A stretch of DNA of 64,000 bases from Marisa cornuarietis (lineage: Eukaryota; Mollusca; Gastropoda; Architaenioglossa; Ampullariidae): NCBI GenBank assembly GCA_004794655.1, contig SMMW01000056.1:1426001-1490000 (forward strand). Reading direction: 5' to 3'. The notes under the pieces are model-generated. The model saw only the letters and a program-made list of their open reading frames with translations. It was not told the DNA's origin and did not search any database. Every line of letters starts with the position of its first letter. Position 1 is the stretch's first letter. Below are positions 62,128 through 64,000 of the stretch, in pieces. Made by a program: the position numbers and the translations under genes.

Positions 62128-62145
62128 CCTTTTTCCAGGTGTCAG
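62128..62145 (-). CDS. Possible 18-base microexon of the dynein gene
   Basis: A pyrimidine-rich acceptor ending tgcag is followed by 18 bases that would read LTPGKR and then gtaagaag, a strong donor. It would keep phase with exon 1 (phase 0). No family match was recognised for so short a peptide, so it could be chance. No other upstream coding exon is visible between here and 64000. Confidence 0.3.
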
Positions 62146-64000
62146 CTGCAAAAAAGGAAATAAAAATAGCTATCAATGGTTCCTTCTATAGCATTTAATG
62201 TCCTGAAAATAATTACAAGATGTTTTCATTGCAAAATAACTGATAAAGTGCACAGAGACTTGAAGACCATTCAGTAGCATGTTTCACCTCGTCTTCCTTA
62301 CACCCCACATGGAGGCACACACTTAGCAAGGCGGTGGTCTGGTCTTGGACTTCGGGTGAACTCGCCACTAAAGTCATGGTCCTAGGAAATATTGGCCACA
62401 TAGTCCAGAAGGGAGGTGAAGGATGGTTTCTGAAACGTTGGAAGGGGATGGGATAAGTAATGTGGGTTTGGAGTTGAAAGGGGCTTTTTGATTTGGAGTG
62501 AGAGTGGAGGAGTGGAAGGCAGACCAGCCGCTGATTGCAGCACAAAAAATAGAACCTACAGTGTGCGGTCAATACCATCTGAGTTGTGCTTGCGTGACCA
62601 GCCCACACCCATATAGCCACCAGGAAGCAGTGTTGGTTTCAACCTTATAGTTGATTGCTAGCAACTTTGTCTACTTAACAATCGCTCTACCTTGCTTGTC
62701 TCCCTGCTCCTAGCAGCAATGCATTCCCACTAAGGCCATAAATTGTTGTCATCACACTATGAATCACCGACCTCTAGACTAACATTATAACCTCTGCGTT
62801 AAATTGTTTATTGTGGTGACCACTTGCTGGCCATCAACTTCCTAAGAAGGTACAAGTGAACTTACAAGTTGATCCTTTCATGTTATTTTTCATCCTTTAC
62901 TGGTCAAAACTCTAAGATGTGCATGTGGAGGTATAGATCCTAACACTGTGCACTTTTCCTAGTGATTTTCTGTCTATATGATGCTATTAAATGAAATGTG
63001 AATAATGACAATCAAAATATAAGCATACTACTATGCACTGACAAAACAATTAATGATTAATACTAAAGGCCCCGGAAAGGTTGTCTGCCTCACACCCTGT
63101 ACTGGATCTCAGCAGCCCTTTGTGTGTGTGCACAAGTGTCTCATGATAGACACTTTTTCTTTGATGTAACAGTGTCATCATGAGGCTCCACAAGTATAAA
63201 TTAAGAAAGTTGTGCCTATTTTGTGTAATCTCCCCCCTTGACTGGGTCAGGAAACCTGATGGTTTTTCTTGTTGTCGTGGTGACCAGACGTAATTTGTAA
63301 AGTCCTGACCAAACTTATTAAAAGAGCATAATCTATTTGCTGAAAACCTGCTGAGATGAGCCTGAGTTAGTTTTTGCTTTTGAGTCAGCAAATCTTTGAA
63401 TCTTTCTGAGTTTTTAAGTTTTCTTTTTTCAATGTTTGTGAGTTGAATATACGGATTATTGTTGTTCTCTTCATGTGATGTAAATGGTAAAATGTAAATT
63501 ACTGATTGGGAAATAATTTATAATAGTACTATTAAGACTTGCAAAAATCCACCAATATTGGGTCACAACACAGAGGGGCTATAGAAGGGAGATCAACCTT
63601 GAAGTCTGCTTTCATTTCATAAACCATGACTTCAAGCACCTATAAATTCAAGTTAAGCAATGCTCTTAAAAACTATATCATACTGGGTTTGTTTTTTGTT
63701 TTGTTTTTGCTTTCACTTAGTCATGCTTATTCTGCCATTGCTGAAGATTTATACATGGATGTGAGCCTGAAATTTTCCCTTCGTTATTTCTAAGAACTGG
63801 GTATCATTAATAAAAATTTTTAGTGGAATAACAAATTCAGAATTGTAAATCATTATCAAGTTTTCATTGTTGTTAAAATGCACTGGAACACCAAAACTTT
63901 GATAAGGGCTACTTTCTTTGGACATACATATTTCAACATCTCCAAAAGCTATTATAGTTTGTTTTTAAGATTTTAAGACACATGGTGCAATTATCTTACT
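62146..64000. other. No recognised gene
   Basis: Open frames on minus at 62620-62213 and 63391-63050 have no recognisable domain and no dynein similarity. Expected to be intron upstream of the linker exons. Confidence 0.45.

Overview
This window is animal (metazoan) nuclear DNA. It has no bacterial-style gene packing. Almost everything is one very large, intron-rich gene on the minus strand whose introns are loaded with degraded retrotransposons, SINE, LTR and MITE copies. The mix of RTE-, CR1/L2-, I- and Rex1-like LINEs with TTAA-type MITEs suggests an invertebrate, perhaps a gastropod mollusc. That placement is inference; no single marker proves it.

The host gene is an axonemal dynein heavy chain of the single-headed inner-arm type (DNAH3/7/12 group, closest in my recollection to DNAH7). 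I traced 45 consecutive coding exons, from 61546 down to 426, by reading each acceptor and donor and checking the phase at each junction. They join without a phase conflict into 8,376 coding bases (2,792 codons). The order is linker (DHC_N2), AAA1 with P-loop, AAA2, AAA3, AAA4, stalk coil, microtubule-binding tip, stalk coil, AAA5, then AAA6 and the start of the C-terminal region. Both ends lie outside the window: the N-terminal tail upstream (beyond 62 kb) and the C-terminal cap downstream (below position 426). No promoter or poly(A) site of this gene is present. One intron (3202-7819) uses a GC donor; the others are GT-AG.

Intron contents, low to high coordinate: a tRNA-derived SINE with 14-bp duplications (1.05-1.33 kb); a broken I-like LINE (3.8-7.3 kb); a rearranged RTE copy (11.8-13.6 kb); an L2/CR1-like LINE with an open RT frame (14.8-16.4 kb) facing a second inverted copy (18.4-19.6 kb), with exons 33-34 between them; a TTAA MITE (16.5 kb) ending beside a splice donor; RTE pseudogenes at 24.4-25.6, 33.5, 34.6, 49.3 and 51.0 kb; solo LTRs at 31.6 and 33.1 kb; a second TTAA MITE (36.1 kb); an intronless fragment of an SLC1-family amino-acid transporter on the plus strand (37.9-38.5 kb); an L2 pseudogene split by a solo LTR (43-44.4 kb); a MITE (44.4-44.8 kb); a 1-kb LTR-like repeat with internal tandem units (45.0-46.0 kb); a minisatellite split by an L2 fragment and carrying a copy of an exon-end/donor sequence (52.4-53.6 kb); a 46-bp perfect palindrome in an AT-rich array (57.1-57.4 kb); an unidentified acidic reading frame (57.8-58.3 kb); and a Rex1-like LINE fragment directly after exon 1 (60.1-61.3 kb).

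I found no new multi-gene system. The points most worth a second look are structural: inverted LINE copies around two stalk exons, transposons sitting within about 10 bases of splice donors, the GC donor, the duplicated donor in the minisatellite, the transporter fragment, and the long palindrome with its neighbouring acidic frame.
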